20,079 nucleotides of DNA, taken from contig DAOUAE010000015.1 in NCBI GenBank assembly GCA_034433795.1, positions 1 through 20,079 on the forward strand. The letters run 5' to 3'. Origin of the DNA: DAOUAE01 sp034433795. Lineage in GTDB: Bacteria; Chloroflexota; UBA6077; FW602-bin22; DAOUAE01. How positions within the stretch are numbered: position 1 is the first letter of the stretch; every line of letters starts with the position of its first letter. The notes under the pieces are model-generated. The model worked only from the letters and a program-made list of their open reading frames with translations. It had not been told where the DNA came from and searched no databases. Below, piece by piece: positions 12,908 to 20,079 of the stretch. Both the position numbers and the translations under genes were made by a program.

Positions 12908-14269
12908 GTGAGCAGCCCTGATCTCCACCAGACGCTTCCCCGTGACCGCAAGGCCCGTAAGGCGCTGGCGCTGGACCTCCTCCAGGCGGCGCTGGCCGCC
13001 GTCGACCCGGCGGCGGCGATCCGGCGCTTTGTCGCCCGGGAGGGCGATCTGCTGCGGGTCGGCGACCGCCTCTACGATCTCCGTCAGTACGAGCGCATCT
13101 TCGTCGTCGGGGGAGGCAAGGCCGGCGCGCCCATGGCCCAGGCCATCGAGGAGATCCTGGGGGACCGCATCACCGCCGGCCTGGTCAATGTGAAGTACGG
13201 CTACACCGCCCCGACCCGCCTCATCGAACTCAACCAGGCCGGGCATCCGATCCCCGACGAGAAAGGGGTGGCGGGCACCCAGCGCATGGTCGAGCTGCTC
13301 AAACAGGCGGGGGAGCGCGACCTGGTCATCTGCCTCATCTCGGGCGGGGGGTCGGCCCTGATGGTGCTGCCGGTGCCGGGCGTCAGCCTGGCCGACAAGC
13401 GCCGGCTGACCGACGCCCTGCTGCGCTCGGGGGCGACGATCAACGAGATCAACGCGGTTCGCAAGCACCTCTCGCAGGTCAAGGGGGGCAATCTGGCGCG
13501 CCTCGCCTATCCGGCCGAGATCATCACCCTGATCCTGTCGGACGTGCTGGGCAACCCGCTCGATGTCATCGCCTCGGGGCCGACGGTCCCTGACACCTCG
13601 ACCTTTGCCGACGCCTGGAAGGTGCTGGAGAAGTACGACCTCGTCGAGGTGATTCCCCCAGCCATCGCCGACTATCTTCGGGCCGGGCTGGCCGGCCAGG
13701 TGCCGGAGACACCCAAGCCCGGCGACCCGATCTTCCAGAAAACCTACAACCTCATCATCGGCAGCAACGAGATCGCCGTCAAAGCCGCCCAGGAGCGGGC
13801 GCGCGGCTACGGCCTGAACACGCTGTTGCTCTCCACCTTCGTCGAGGGGGAGGCGCGGGAGGTGGCCATCGTCCTGGCGGCCATCGCCCGCGAGGTCGTC
13901 CACTCCAACAACCCCATCGCCCGGCCGGCCTGTATCCTGGCCAGCGGCGAGACCACGGTGACCGTCCGGGGGCGGGGTCTCGGTGGTCGGAGTCAAGAAC
14001 TGGCGCTGGCGGCGGCCCTGAAGATCCAGGGGCTGGAGGACGTGCTGATTCTCAGCGCGGCGACCGACGGGACCGATGGCCCGACGGATGCCGCCGGGGC
14101 GATCGTGGACGGGTCTACCGTTGCCCGGGCGCTCGCCCGGGGCCTCGACCCGCAGAGGTTCCTGGCCGACAACGATAGCTACCATTTCTTCGCCCAACTC
14201 GGCGACCTTGTTATCACCGGCCCGACCAACACCAACGTCAACGACCTGATGATCATCCTGGTCTTCTAG
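12908..14269 (+). CDS. gckA: Glycerate 2-kinase (GckA/MOFRL family)
   Basis: Phosphorylates D-glycerate with ATP; this family typically forms 2-phosphoglycerate. The product is 453 residues. The N-terminal DUF4147 domain shows FVVGGGKAGAPMAQA, GHPIPDEKG, CLISGGGSALM, the long INEINAVRKHLSQVKGG segment, and LILSDVLGNPLDVIASGPTVPD. The C-terminal MOFRL domain shows GRSQELALAAAL and ATDGTDGPTDAAGAIVD. The start is GTG at 12908, with GAGGTG 5 nt upstream; GTG at 12902 or 12893 are possible. It is the first gene of the operon and ends 104 bp before eno. Its product is the direct substrate of the next enzyme, enolase, giving glycerate (from photorespiration-like, serine or glyoxylate routes) an entry into central metabolism. 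Confidence 0.93.
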   Translation: MSSPDLHQTLPRDRKARKALALDLLQAALAAVDPAAAIRRFVAREGDLLRVGDRLYDLRQYERIFVVGGGKAGAPMAQAIEEILGDRITAGLVNVKYGYTAPTRLIELNQAGHPIPDEKGVAGTQRMVELLKQAGERDLVICLISGGGSALMVLPVPGVSLADKRRLTDALLRSGATINEINAVRKHLSQVKGGNLARLAYPAEIITLILSDVLGNPLDVIASGPTVPDTSTFADAWKVLEKYDLVEVIPPAIADYLRAGLAGQVPETPKPGDPIFQKTYNLIIGSNEIAVKAAQERARGYGLNTLLLSTFVEGEAREVAIVLAAIAREVVHSNNPIARPACILASGETTVTVRGRGLGGRSQELALAAALKIQGLEDVLILSAATDGTDGPTDAAGAIVDGSTVARALARGLDPQRFLADNDSYHFFAQLGDLVITGPTNTNVNDLMIILVF

Positions 14270-14373
14270 CACATCCTGCAGCGGCGGCAGGGTGGACCGG
14301 AGTCTGCACGATGACAACCGAGCAGCGGCATCGTCGGATGTCTCAGAGGACTGGGCACGAAACGGAGGGGGCT

Positions 14374-15672
14374 GTGGCCAATGCGGTGATCGAGGACGTG
14401 TTGGCCCGCGAGATTCTGGACTCGCGGGGGAATCCGACGCTGGAAGTCGAGGTGCGCCTGGCGGATGGAAGCGTCGGGCGGGCCGCCGTGCCGGCCGGGG
14501 CCTCGACCGGGGCCTACGAAGCCCTGGAGTTGCGCGATGGCGACCCCAAGCGCTACCGGGGCCTGGGGGTGATCAAGGCGGTGGTGAACGTGGCCGACGC
14601 CATCGCCCCCCGGATCGTCGGCCTCTCCGCTCTCGACCAGCGGGTGATCGACCAGCGGATGCTGGAGCTGGACGGAACGCCGAACAAAGCGCGCCTGGGC
14701 GCGAACGCCATCCTGGGCGTCTCGCTGGCGGTGGCCCACGCGGCGGCGGCCTCGCTGGGGCTGCCGCTCTACCGCTACCTGGGAGGGCCGGAGGCGACCC
14801 AGCTGCCGGTGCCGCTGATGAACATCCTCAACGGCGGCAAGCACGCTGAGAACGCCACCGATTTCCAGGAGTTTATGATCATTCCGGCCGGGATGCCCAG
14901 TTACCGGGAGGCCCTGCGCTGCGGCTCCGAGGTCTACTGGGCCCTGCGAGCGGTCCTGCGCGAGCGCGGGCTCAGCACCGGCGTGGGCGACGAGGGCGGC
15001 TTCGCCCCCAGTCTGCGCACGAATCAGGAGGCCGTCGAACTCCTGCTGGAGGCGATCCAGCGGGCGGGCTACACCCCCGGACGGGAGGTCTTTCTGGGAC
15101 TGGATGTGGCCGCCAGCGAGCTCTACGAGAACGGCCGCTACGTTCTGCGGCGGGAGGGACGGACGCTCTCCACCACCGAGCTGGTGGATCTCTACGCCGA
15201 CTGGGTCCGCCAGTACCCCATCATCTCCATTGAGGATGGGCTGGCCGAGGACGACTGGGGGGGCTGGGTGTTGCTCCGCCAGCGGCTCTATGACCGGGTG
15301 CAGCTGGTGGGCGACGATCTCTTCGTCACCAACGTCAACCGCATCCGGCGCGGGATCGAGATGCAGGCGGCCAACGCCGTGCTGATCAAGCCCAACCAGA
15401 TCGGCTCGCTCACCGAGACCCTGGAGGCGGTCGAGATCACCCAGCGCGCCGGCTGGGCCGCGGTCATCTCGCACCGCTCGGGCGAGACCGAAGATGTGAC
15501 CATCGCCCACCTGGCCGTGGCGGTCAACGCCGGCCAGATCAAGACCGGCGCTCCCTGCCGGGGGGAGCGGACGGCCAAGTACAACGAACTGCTGCGGATC
15601 GAGGAGGAACTGGGCGACGCCGCCCGCTGGCCCGGGCTCCAGGCGTTCAGAGCGCAGCGCGTGGCCAGCTAG
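14374..15672 (+). CDS. eno: Enolase
   Basis: Interconverts 2-phosphoglycerate and phosphoenolpyruvate. The product is 432 residues, a normal length. It has the N-terminal EILDSRGNPTLEVEV signature and AGASTGAYEALELRD. Expected active-site residues are present: Glu207 in GDEGGF, the metal ligands Asp246, Glu287 (SIEDGLAEDDW) and Asp314 (GDDLFVTN), and the base Lys339 in LIKPNQIGSL, followed by SHRSGETED. The GTG at 14374 is chosen because GGAGGGG lies just upstream and because it gives the usual enolase N terminus; an upstream in-frame ATG at 14311 would add 21 residues with no family match. No own promoter seen. Confidence 0.97.
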   Translation: MANAVIEDVLAREILDSRGNPTLEVEVRLADGSVGRAAVPAGASTGAYEALELRDGDPKRYRGLGVIKAVVNVADAIAPRIVGLSALDQRVIDQRMLELDGTPNKARLGANAILGVSLAVAHAAAASLGLPLYRYLGGPEATQLPVPLMNILNGGKHAENATDFQEFMIIPAGMPSYREALRCGSEVYWALRAVLRERGLSTGVGDEGGFAPSLRTNQEAVELLLEAIQRAGYTPGREVFLGLDVAASELYENGRYVLRREGRTLSTTELVDLYADWVRQYPIISIEDGLAEDDWGGWVLLRQRLYDRVQLVGDDLFVTNVNRIRRGIEMQAANAVLIKPNQIGSLTETLEAVEITQRAGWAAVISHRSGETEDVTIAHLAVAVNAGQIKTGAPCRGERTAKYNELLRIEEELGDAARWPGLQAFRAQRVAS

Positions 15673-15699
15673 CGACGGCGGCACATCCGACGGGCACGG

Positions 15700-15721
15700 C
15701 CCTTGCTGCCTCGAGCGAGGG
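15700..15721 (+). promoter_or_regulatory. Intercistronic hairpin between eno and gap
   Basis: CCCTTGCT (15700-15707) and AGCGAGGG (15714-15721) form an 8-bp stem with one G-U pair and a 6-nt loop in the 84-bp gap. No T run follows. It could protect or process the polycistronic mRNA, giving different levels of eno and gap. Confidence 0.4.
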
Positions 15722-15756
15722 AAGCCGATTCTGCCTGACGAAGGAGGGAAACGACC

Positions 15757-16773
15757 ATGGCAGTGCGGGTGGCGATCAACGGGTTCGGCCGGATCGGCCG
15801 GCAGGTCCTGAAGGCGATCCTTGACTATCACCCCGAGACCCTGGAGGTGGTGGCGATCAACGATCTGGCCGACCCCGAGACCAACGCCCATCTGTTCAAG
15901 TACGACTCCAACTACGGCATCTTCCCGGGAACGGTCGAGGCCACCAGCGAGGCCATCATCGTCAACGGCCACGCGATCAAGGTCGTCGCCGAGCGCGACC
16001 CGGCCAAACTGCCCTGGGCGGATCTGCAGGTCGACATCGCCATCGAGTCGACCGGGCTCTTCACCGACGCCGAGAAGGCCCGCGCCCACCTGACGGCCGG
16101 CGCCAAGCGGGTGATCATCACCGCCCCCGCCCGGGGTGAGGACATCACCATCGTCCTGGGCGTCAACCAGGAGCGCTACGACCCGGCCCGTCACCGGATC
16201 ATCTCCAACGCCTCGTGCACCACGAACTGTCTGGCGCCGGTGGCCAAGGTGTTGCACGAGAACTTCGGCATCGTCAAGGCGCTGATGACCACCGTCCACG
16301 CCTACACCAACGACCAGCGGCTGCTCGACCAGGTCCACGGCCGCGACCTGCGCCGGGCCCGGGCGGCGGCCATCAACATCGTGCCCACGACCACCGGCGC
16401 CGCCCGGGCGGTGGCCCTGGTGATTCCGGAGCTGCAGGGGAAGTTCCACGGCGTGGCCATGCGGGTGCCGGTCTCGACGGTCTCGATCATCGATCTGGTG
16501 GCCGAGGTCAGCCGGGAGGTCACGGCCGAGGAGGTCAACGCCGCTCTCAAACGGGCCGCTGAGGGTCCGCTCAAGGGGATTCTCCAGTACACCGAGGAGC
16601 ATCTGGTCTCGTCGGACTTCAAGGGGAATCCCCATTCGGCCATCGTGGACGCCGATATGACGATGGTGATGGGCGGGAATATGGTCAAGGTCTTTGCCTG
16701 GTACGACAACGAGTGGGGCTACAGCTGTCGGGTGGCCGACCTCGCCGCCTATATCGCCCAGCGGGGCGTCTAG
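15757..16773 (+). CDS. gap: Glyceraldehyde-3-phosphate dehydrogenase, type I
   Basis: Oxidatively phosphorylates glyceraldehyde 3-phosphate to 1,3-bisphosphoglycerate. The product is 338 residues. The Rossmann motif INGFGRIGR is at the N terminus, and Asp36 (AIND) suggests NAD rather than NADP preference. The catalytic Cys154 lies in SNASCTTNCLAP, with His181 in TTVHAYTNDQ. Other typical segments are the S-loop RRARAAAINIVPTTTGAA and WYDNEWGYS near the C terminus. The ATG at 15757 has AAGGAGGG upstream. It lies between eno and pgk; pgk's SD starts in the gap stop codon. Confidence 0.98.
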   Translation: MAVRVAINGFGRIGRQVLKAILDYHPETLEVVAINDLADPETNAHLFKYDSNYGIFPGTVEATSEAIIVNGHAIKVVAERDPAKLPWADLQVDIAIESTGLFTDAEKARAHLTAGAKRVIITAPARGEDITIVLGVNQERYDPARHRIISNASCTTNCLAPVAKVLHENFGIVKALMTTVHAYTNDQRLLDQVHGRDLRRARAAAINIVPTTTGAARAVALVIPELQGKFHGVAMRVPVSTVSIIDLVAEVSREVTAEEVNAALKRAAEGPLKGILQYTEEHLVSSDFKGNPHSAIVDADMTMVMGGNMVKVFAWYDNEWGYSCRVADLAAYIAQRGV

Positions 16774-16784
16774 GAGTGGTCGCC

Positions 16785-17960
16785 GTGGGGCTGCGGACGC
16801 TGCGCGATCTCCCGGTGGCCGGGAAACGGGTGCTGGTGCGGGTGGACTTCAATGTGCCGCTGGCCCCCGATGGCCGGGTCCTGGACGATACCCGCCTGCG
16901 GGCGGTCCTGCCGACCATCGAGTTTCTGCGGCGGCAGGGCGCCCGGATCATCCTGGTCTCGCACCTGGGCCGGCCCAAGGGGCGCGATCCTCAGTTCTCG
17001 CTGCGGCCGGTGGCCGAGCACCTCAGCCGGTTGCTGGGCCGGCCGGTCCAGTTCGCCCCGGACTGCATCGGTCCGGCGGTGGAGGCGATGGTCGCCCGGC
17101 TGCAGCCGGGCGAGATTCTGCTGCTGGAGAACGTGCGGTTCTACCCGGAGGAGGAGAGGAACGACCCTGACTTCGCCCGCGCCCTGGCCCGGCTGGCCGA
17201 GGTCTTTGTCAACGACGCCTTCGCCGCCGCCCACCGGGCCCACGCCTCGACGGTGGGGGTGGCGGCCTACCTCCCGGCGGCGGCCGGACTGCTGATGGAA
17301 AAAGAGGTGACCACGCTTCGGGAGGTCCTGGAGCAGCCGGCCCGGCCCTTCGTCGCCATCGTCGGGGGAGCCAAGATCTCGACCAAGATCGGCGTGCTTC
17401 AGAACCTGCTGCCCCGCGTGGACCGGCTGCTCATCGGCGGGGCGATGGCCTTCACGCTGCTCAAGGCCAGGGGCTGCCAGGTAGGGGCCTCACTGGTCGA
17501 GGAGGACAAACTGGCGGTGGCCCGGTCGCTGCTCCAGCAGGGCGGGGAGAAGATCGTCCTGCCGGTGGACGTGGTGGCGGCGCCCCGGCTGGAGCCGAAC
17601 CCGCCGACCCAGGTGGTCGACGCCTGCCGGATCCCCGAGGGCTGGCTGGGGCTGGATATCGGCCCGGCCACCGTCAACGCCTGGGCGCCCATCCTGGCGG
17701 CCGCCCGAACGATCCTCTGGAACGGTCCGCTGGGGGCCTACGAGGTGCCGCCCTTCGACGCCGGCACCCGGGCCATCGGTCAGATCGTCGCCCAGTCCGG
17801 GGCCCGGAGCATCGTGGGCGGAGGCGACCTGGTGGCAGCGCTGGAGCAGGCGGGCCTGGCCGACAAGATGTCGTTTGTCTCGACCGGCGGCGGCGCTACC
17901 CTGGAGTTCCTGGAGGGGCGGACGCTCCCCGGCATTCAGGTTCTGATGACGGATCCGTGA
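16785..17960 (+). CDS. pgk: Phosphoglycerate kinase
   Basis: Transfers phosphate between 1,3-bisphosphoglycerate and ADP, making 3-phosphoglycerate and ATP. The product is 391 residues, normal for bacteria. It shows VRVDFNVPL near the N terminus, VSHLGRPKG, LLENVRFYPEEE, FVNDAFAAAHRAHAS, the nucleotide-binding GGAKISTKIGVL, WNGPLGAYE and GGGDLVAALE. The GTG at 16785 is chosen because GGAG (16773-16776), which begins inside the gap stop TAG, lies 8 nt upstream; GTG at 16776 overlaps that SD. The 3' end overlaps the possible early start of tpiA. Confidence 0.98.
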   Translation: MGLRTLRDLPVAGKRVLVRVDFNVPLAPDGRVLDDTRLRAVLPTIEFLRRQGARIILVSHLGRPKGRDPQFSLRPVAEHLSRLLGRPVQFAPDCIGPAVEAMVARLQPGEILLLENVRFYPEEERNDPDFARALARLAEVFVNDAFAAAHRAHASTVGVAAYLPAAAGLLMEKEVTTLREVLEQPARPFVAIVGGAKISTKIGVLQNLLPRVDRLLIGGAMAFTLLKARGCQVGASLVEEDKLAVARSLLQQGGEKIVLPVDVVAAPRLEPNPPTQVVDACRIPEGWLGLDIGPATVNAWAPILAAARTILWNGPLGAYEVPPFDAGTRAIGQIVAQSGARSIVGGGDLVAALEQAGLADKMSFVSTGGGATLEFLEGRTLPGIQVLMTDP

Positions 17961-17971
17961 GAGGTCGGCCC

Positions 17972-18742
17972 GTGCGTCTGCCGCTCATCGCCGGCAACTG
18001 GAAGATGCACACCACGGTCGCCGAGGCCCGGGCGCTGGCGGCGGCCATCCGCGACCGGCTGGCGGGCCTGACGGCGGTGGAGACGGTCCTCTGCCCGCCG
18101 TTCATCTCCATCCCAACCGTGGCCACGGTGGTGGCCGGCACGCCGCTTCTGGTCGGGGCCCAGAACATGCACGACCAGGACAAGGGGGCGTTTACCGGCG
18201 AGATCTCGCCGGTGATGCTGGTGCCGTTCTGCCGCTACGTGATCCTGGGGCACTCGGAGCGGCGGCAGTACTTCGGGGAGAGCGACGAGTTCATCAACCG
18301 CAAGGTGCGGGCGGCGCTGCGTCACGGGCTCTGCCCGATCCTCTGCGTGGGGGAGAATCTGGCCCAGCGCGAGGCCGGCCAGACGATGGCGGTGGTGTTG
18401 AGCCAGCTGCACGCGGCTCTGGCCGGGGTGGATCAGGTGGACGGGCTGGTCATCGCCTACGAGCCGGTCTGGGCCATCGGCACCGGCCGGCCGGCCACCG
18501 GCGCCGACGCCAACGCGGTCATCGGTCTCCTCCGCCAGACCCTGGCCGACCGCTACGGGGCGGCGGTGGCGGCCAGCCTGCGTCTTCTCTACGGGGGGAG
18601 CGTGACGGCGGCCAACATCGCCGAGTTCGTGGCCCAGCCCGAGATCGACGGGGCGCTGGTCGGCGGGGCCAGCCTGCGGGCCGATGAGTTCGCCGCCATC
18701 GTCCAGACGACCGCGCGGGTCAAGCAGGCCGGCCGCCTCTGA
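17972..18742 (+). CDS. tpiA: Triose-phosphate isomerase
   Basis: Interconverts dihydroxyacetone phosphate and glyceraldehyde 3-phosphate. The product is 256 residues with the full active site: Lys11 in AGNWKMH, His94 in ILGHSERRQYFGE, and Glu164 in AYEPVWAIGTG, followed by YGGSV and GALVGGASL phosphate-binding loops. The GTG at 17972 gives the family-typical N terminus MRLPLIAGNWKM, with GAGG 7 nt upstream. GTG at 17957 overlaps the pgk stop as GTGA and would add five residues; it is the main alternative. Last gene of the operon. Confidence 0.97.
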   Translation: MRLPLIAGNWKMHTTVAEARALAAAIRDRLAGLTAVETVLCPPFISIPTVATVVAGTPLLVGAQNMHDQDKGAFTGEISPVMLVPFCRYVILGHSERRQYFGESDEFINRKVRAALRHGLCPILCVGENLAQREAGQTMAVVLSQLHAALAGVDQVDGLVIAYEPVWAIGTGRPATGADANAVIGLLRQTLADRYGAAVAASLRLLYGGSVTAANIAEFVAQPEIDGALVGGASLRADEFAAIVQTTARVKQAGRL

Positions 18743-18749
18743 CGGCCGG
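18729..18749. other. Hairpin at the tpiA stop codon
   Basis: CCGGCCG (18729-18735) and CGGCCGG (18743-18749) form a perfect 7-bp stem, and the tpiA TGA lies in the 7-nt loop. No T run follows. It sits in the convergent junction with the regulator gene (14 bp between stops) and may contribute to 3' end formation or mRNA stability on either strand. Confidence 0.35.
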
Positions 18750-18756
18750 GCTCTGA

Positions 18757-19896
18757 TCAGGCTGGGCTGGCCGGGAGATCGGCCCGGACGGTCCCCAGGT
18801 GGGTGACGTCGTAGCCGGGCAGGGCGGCCAGTTCCGCCCGCAGGGCCGGGCTCTGGAGGAGGTCCAGGAGCAGGGCCACCGCCGGGTGGTCCAGAAGATC
18901 GCGGGGGACCACCAGGTCGAAGCGGGCCTCATCGAGCGGGACGAAGTCCAGCCCCAGGAGGCGAGCGGTGGCCCGCAGGGCGATGCCGGCGTCGGCACCG
19001 CCGCTGGCGACCGCGCGGGCCACCGCCAGGTGGCTGGTCACAGTCCGGTCGTAGCCGGCGATGGCCGTGGGCGGGATCCCGGCCCGGGCCAGGAGATGGT
19101 CCAGGAGGGCGCGGGCTCCGGACCCTGGCTCGCGGTTGACGATCCGGACCCCTGGGCGCGCCAGGTCGGCGAGGCTTCTCAGCCCTTTGGGGTTGCCGGG
19201 GGCGACGACCAGTCCCAGCTCCCAGGTGGCGAAGGCGATCACCAGCCCGCCGGTCCGGGCCAGGGCCTGCCGGGCCTGGGGGAGGTTGTATTCACCGGTG
19301 GCCGGGTCGGCCAGGTGGGTGCCGGCCAGGTGGGCCTCGCCCCGGGCCAGAGCGGCCAGGGCGGCGGTGCTGCCGGCCGAGAGCCAGAGGAGGCGCGCCT
19401 CGCCGCTCCGCCGGGCCAGATGGGCGCTGACCAGCCCCAGGCTGGGGTCGCAGCCCAGGACCAGGGCGGTCCGCTCCAGACGGTCGGGGGCGGTCAAAAA
19501 CAGTGGGGGAGCGTCCGGCGTCGGCAGCAGCCCGTCGGCCCCGGCAAACCCCTCGACCAGTCCCCAGTCGGCGGTCAGCGGGTAGCCGATCCACTGGCCG
19601 CGGACGTTGACCAGCGCCAGACGCCGGGTGTCCGGCGGCGGCGGCTGGACCAGGCGGACAGCCGGCGCCGGAGCGGGCGCGGGCAGGACGAAGAGGTCCT
19701 CAACCCGGCAGCCCAGGGCCTGGGCCAGCCGCAGGGCCACGACCGTGTTGGGGATGTACTGACCGCTCTCGATCGCGCTGATCGCCTGGCGGGTCAGCCC
19801 GACCCGGGCGGCCAGGTCCTGCTGCGAGAGTCCCCGCTGCAGCCGGGCCGCCCGGACCCGGCTCTCCACCGGCGGGGTCGGGATGCGTCGGCCCAT
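18757..19896 (-). CDS. XRE-family regulator with solute-binding-like domain
   Basis: A 379-residue DNA-binding protein. Residues about 13-68 form a helix-turn-helix of the XRE/Cro type (RVRAARLQRGLSQQDLAARV, then GLTRQAISAIESG and LAQALGCRVEDLF). A Pro/Ala linker (72-88) follows. The remainder (about 93-375) resembles the periplasmic-binding-protein-like ligand domain found in some molybdate-type regulators (PF12727-like): VAPGNPKGLRSLADL, RIVNREPGSGARALLDHLL, ASGGADAGIAL and FDLVVPRDLLDHPAV. It probably senses a small anion or other ligand and controls transcription; the ligand is not known. The ATG at 19896 has GGAG about 10 nt upstream. It has its own strong promoter and is convergent with tpiA. 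Confidence 0.88.
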   Translation of the reverse strand: MGRRIPTPPVESRVRAARLQRGLSQQDLAARVGLTRQAISAIESGQYIPNTVVALRLAQALGCRVEDLFVLPAPAPAPAVRLVQPPPPDTRRLALVNVRGQWIGYPLTADWGLVEGFAGADGLLPTPDAPPLFLTAPDRLERTALVLGCDPSLGLVSAHLARRSGEARLLWLSAGSTAALAALARGEAHLAGTHLADPATGEYNLPQARQALARTGGLVIAFATWELGLVVAPGNPKGLRSLADLARPGVRIVNREPGSGARALLDHLLARAGIPPTAIAGYDRTVTSHLAVARAVASGGADAGIALRATARLLGLDFVPLDEARFDLVVPRDLLDHPAVALLLDLLQSPALRAELAALPGYDVTHLGTVRADLPASPA

Positions 19897-19915
19897 GTGG
19901 TGCGCTCCGATGGGG

Positions 19916-19944
19916 ATTGTACAGGATAGCGGGCGACCTGTCAA
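19916..19944 (-). promoter_or_regulatory. Promoter of the XRE regulator gene
   Basis: On the - strand, perfect TTGACA (19944-19939) and TACAAT (19921-19916) are separated by 17 bp. The start is predicted near 19908, giving a very short leader of about 12 nt that just includes the GGAG SD. Confidence 0.82.
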
Positions 19945-20026
19945 CGATACCGGTCGGAGGGCACTGTCACACGGACGGTGGGTGAGTTTGGGGAAAGGGC
20001 TCTCCCGCGGCCGTCCCTTCCAGGCC

Positions 20027-20056
20027 CTCCCGCCTCACACCACCCGGAGGTGGGAG
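20027..20056. other. Hairpin in the right-hand gene-free end
   Basis: CTCCCGCCTC (20027-20036) pairs with GAGGTGGGAG (20047-20056), 10 bp with one G-U, and a 10-nt loop. No T run follows on either strand. I see no gene in 19945-20079; the hairpin may belong to a leader or 3' region of a gene beyond the window. Confidence 0.35.
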
Positions 20057-20079
20057 AGAAGCAGCGCCGCTTCCACCCC

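Noticed and set aside
14311..14373. Enolase start at ATG 14311
   Set aside because: It adds 21 residues not seen in the enolase family and has no SD; the GTG at 14374 has a strong SD and fits the family N terminus.
14266..16635. A 789-codon open frame on the - strand opposite eno and gap
   Set aside because: It is a shadow of two unmistakable enzymes, with repetitive low-complexity composition and no family motif.
1..20079. CRISPR arrays, insertion sequences, tRNA genes, prophage genes
   Set aside because: No regularly spaced repeats, transposase or integrase motifs, tRNA cloverleaf sequences or phage structural genes were seen on either strand.

Overview
This is a GC-rich bacterial chromosome window, dense with short intergenic gaps, frequent GTG starts, clear Shine-Dalgarno (SD) sequences and several near-consensus sigma70-type promoters. 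Gene content is housekeeping plus a few accessory enzymes. I see no phage, IS element, CRISPR array or tRNA. The overall style (high GC, a TalC-type transaldolase, a two-domain rhodanese, a stress-protein/ParB-like fusion, an XRE regulator fused to a solute-binding-like domain) suggests a thermophile-like Chloroflexota or similar high-GC lineage. That taxonomic guess is inference only.

Layout. 1-162: the 3' end of a 23S rRNA gene and a strong intrinsic terminator, with no 5S gene between them. 168-2147: rlmN, apparently leaderless, and a TIM-barrel sugar isomerase/epimerase on the + strand. 2144-3100: fmt on the - strand, convergent with the isomerase and sharing a CTAG at the stops. 3127-5003: uvrC (+). 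5011-6959: a - strand operon of a CE7-type acetyl esterase, coaE and a small alpha/beta protein. 6960-7469: a 510-bp gene-poor stretch with hairpins and two promoters. 7470-8147: transaldolase (+) with a terminator. 8200-8610: a small cysteine-containing unknown protein (-). 8784-9629: thiosulfate sulfurtransferase (+) with a very strong promoter and terminator. 9811-11031: a universal-stress/ParB-like fusion (+), overlapping tail-to-tail with a GH18-like protein that lies downstream of a Mn-type superoxide dismutase (- strand, 10925-12596). 12597-12907: a divergent promoter region holding a large imperfect hairpin. 12908-18742: a glycolytic/gluconeogenic operon, glycerate 2-kinase - enolase - GAPDH - PGK - TPI. 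18757-19896: an HTH/solute-binding-like regulator (-). 19945-20079: no gene seen.

How the parts connect. The five-gene operon covers triose phosphates to 2-phosphoglycerate and phosphoenolpyruvate, except for phosphoglycerate mutase; glycerate 2-kinase feeds 2-phosphoglycerate directly to enolase. RlmN, whose known substrate includes 23S rRNA, sits just behind a 23S gene.

The most unusual signal is in the 5' leaders. rlmN has its ATG at the predicted transcription start. At uvrC, the transaldolase gene and the stress-protein gene, a tiny ORF begins 4-7 nt after the -10 box, and its TGA stop is embedded in the SD of the real gene (TGAGGG, TGAGGAG, TGAGGAGG). This would fit leaderless mini-ORFs coupled to the main cistron, but it could also be chance.
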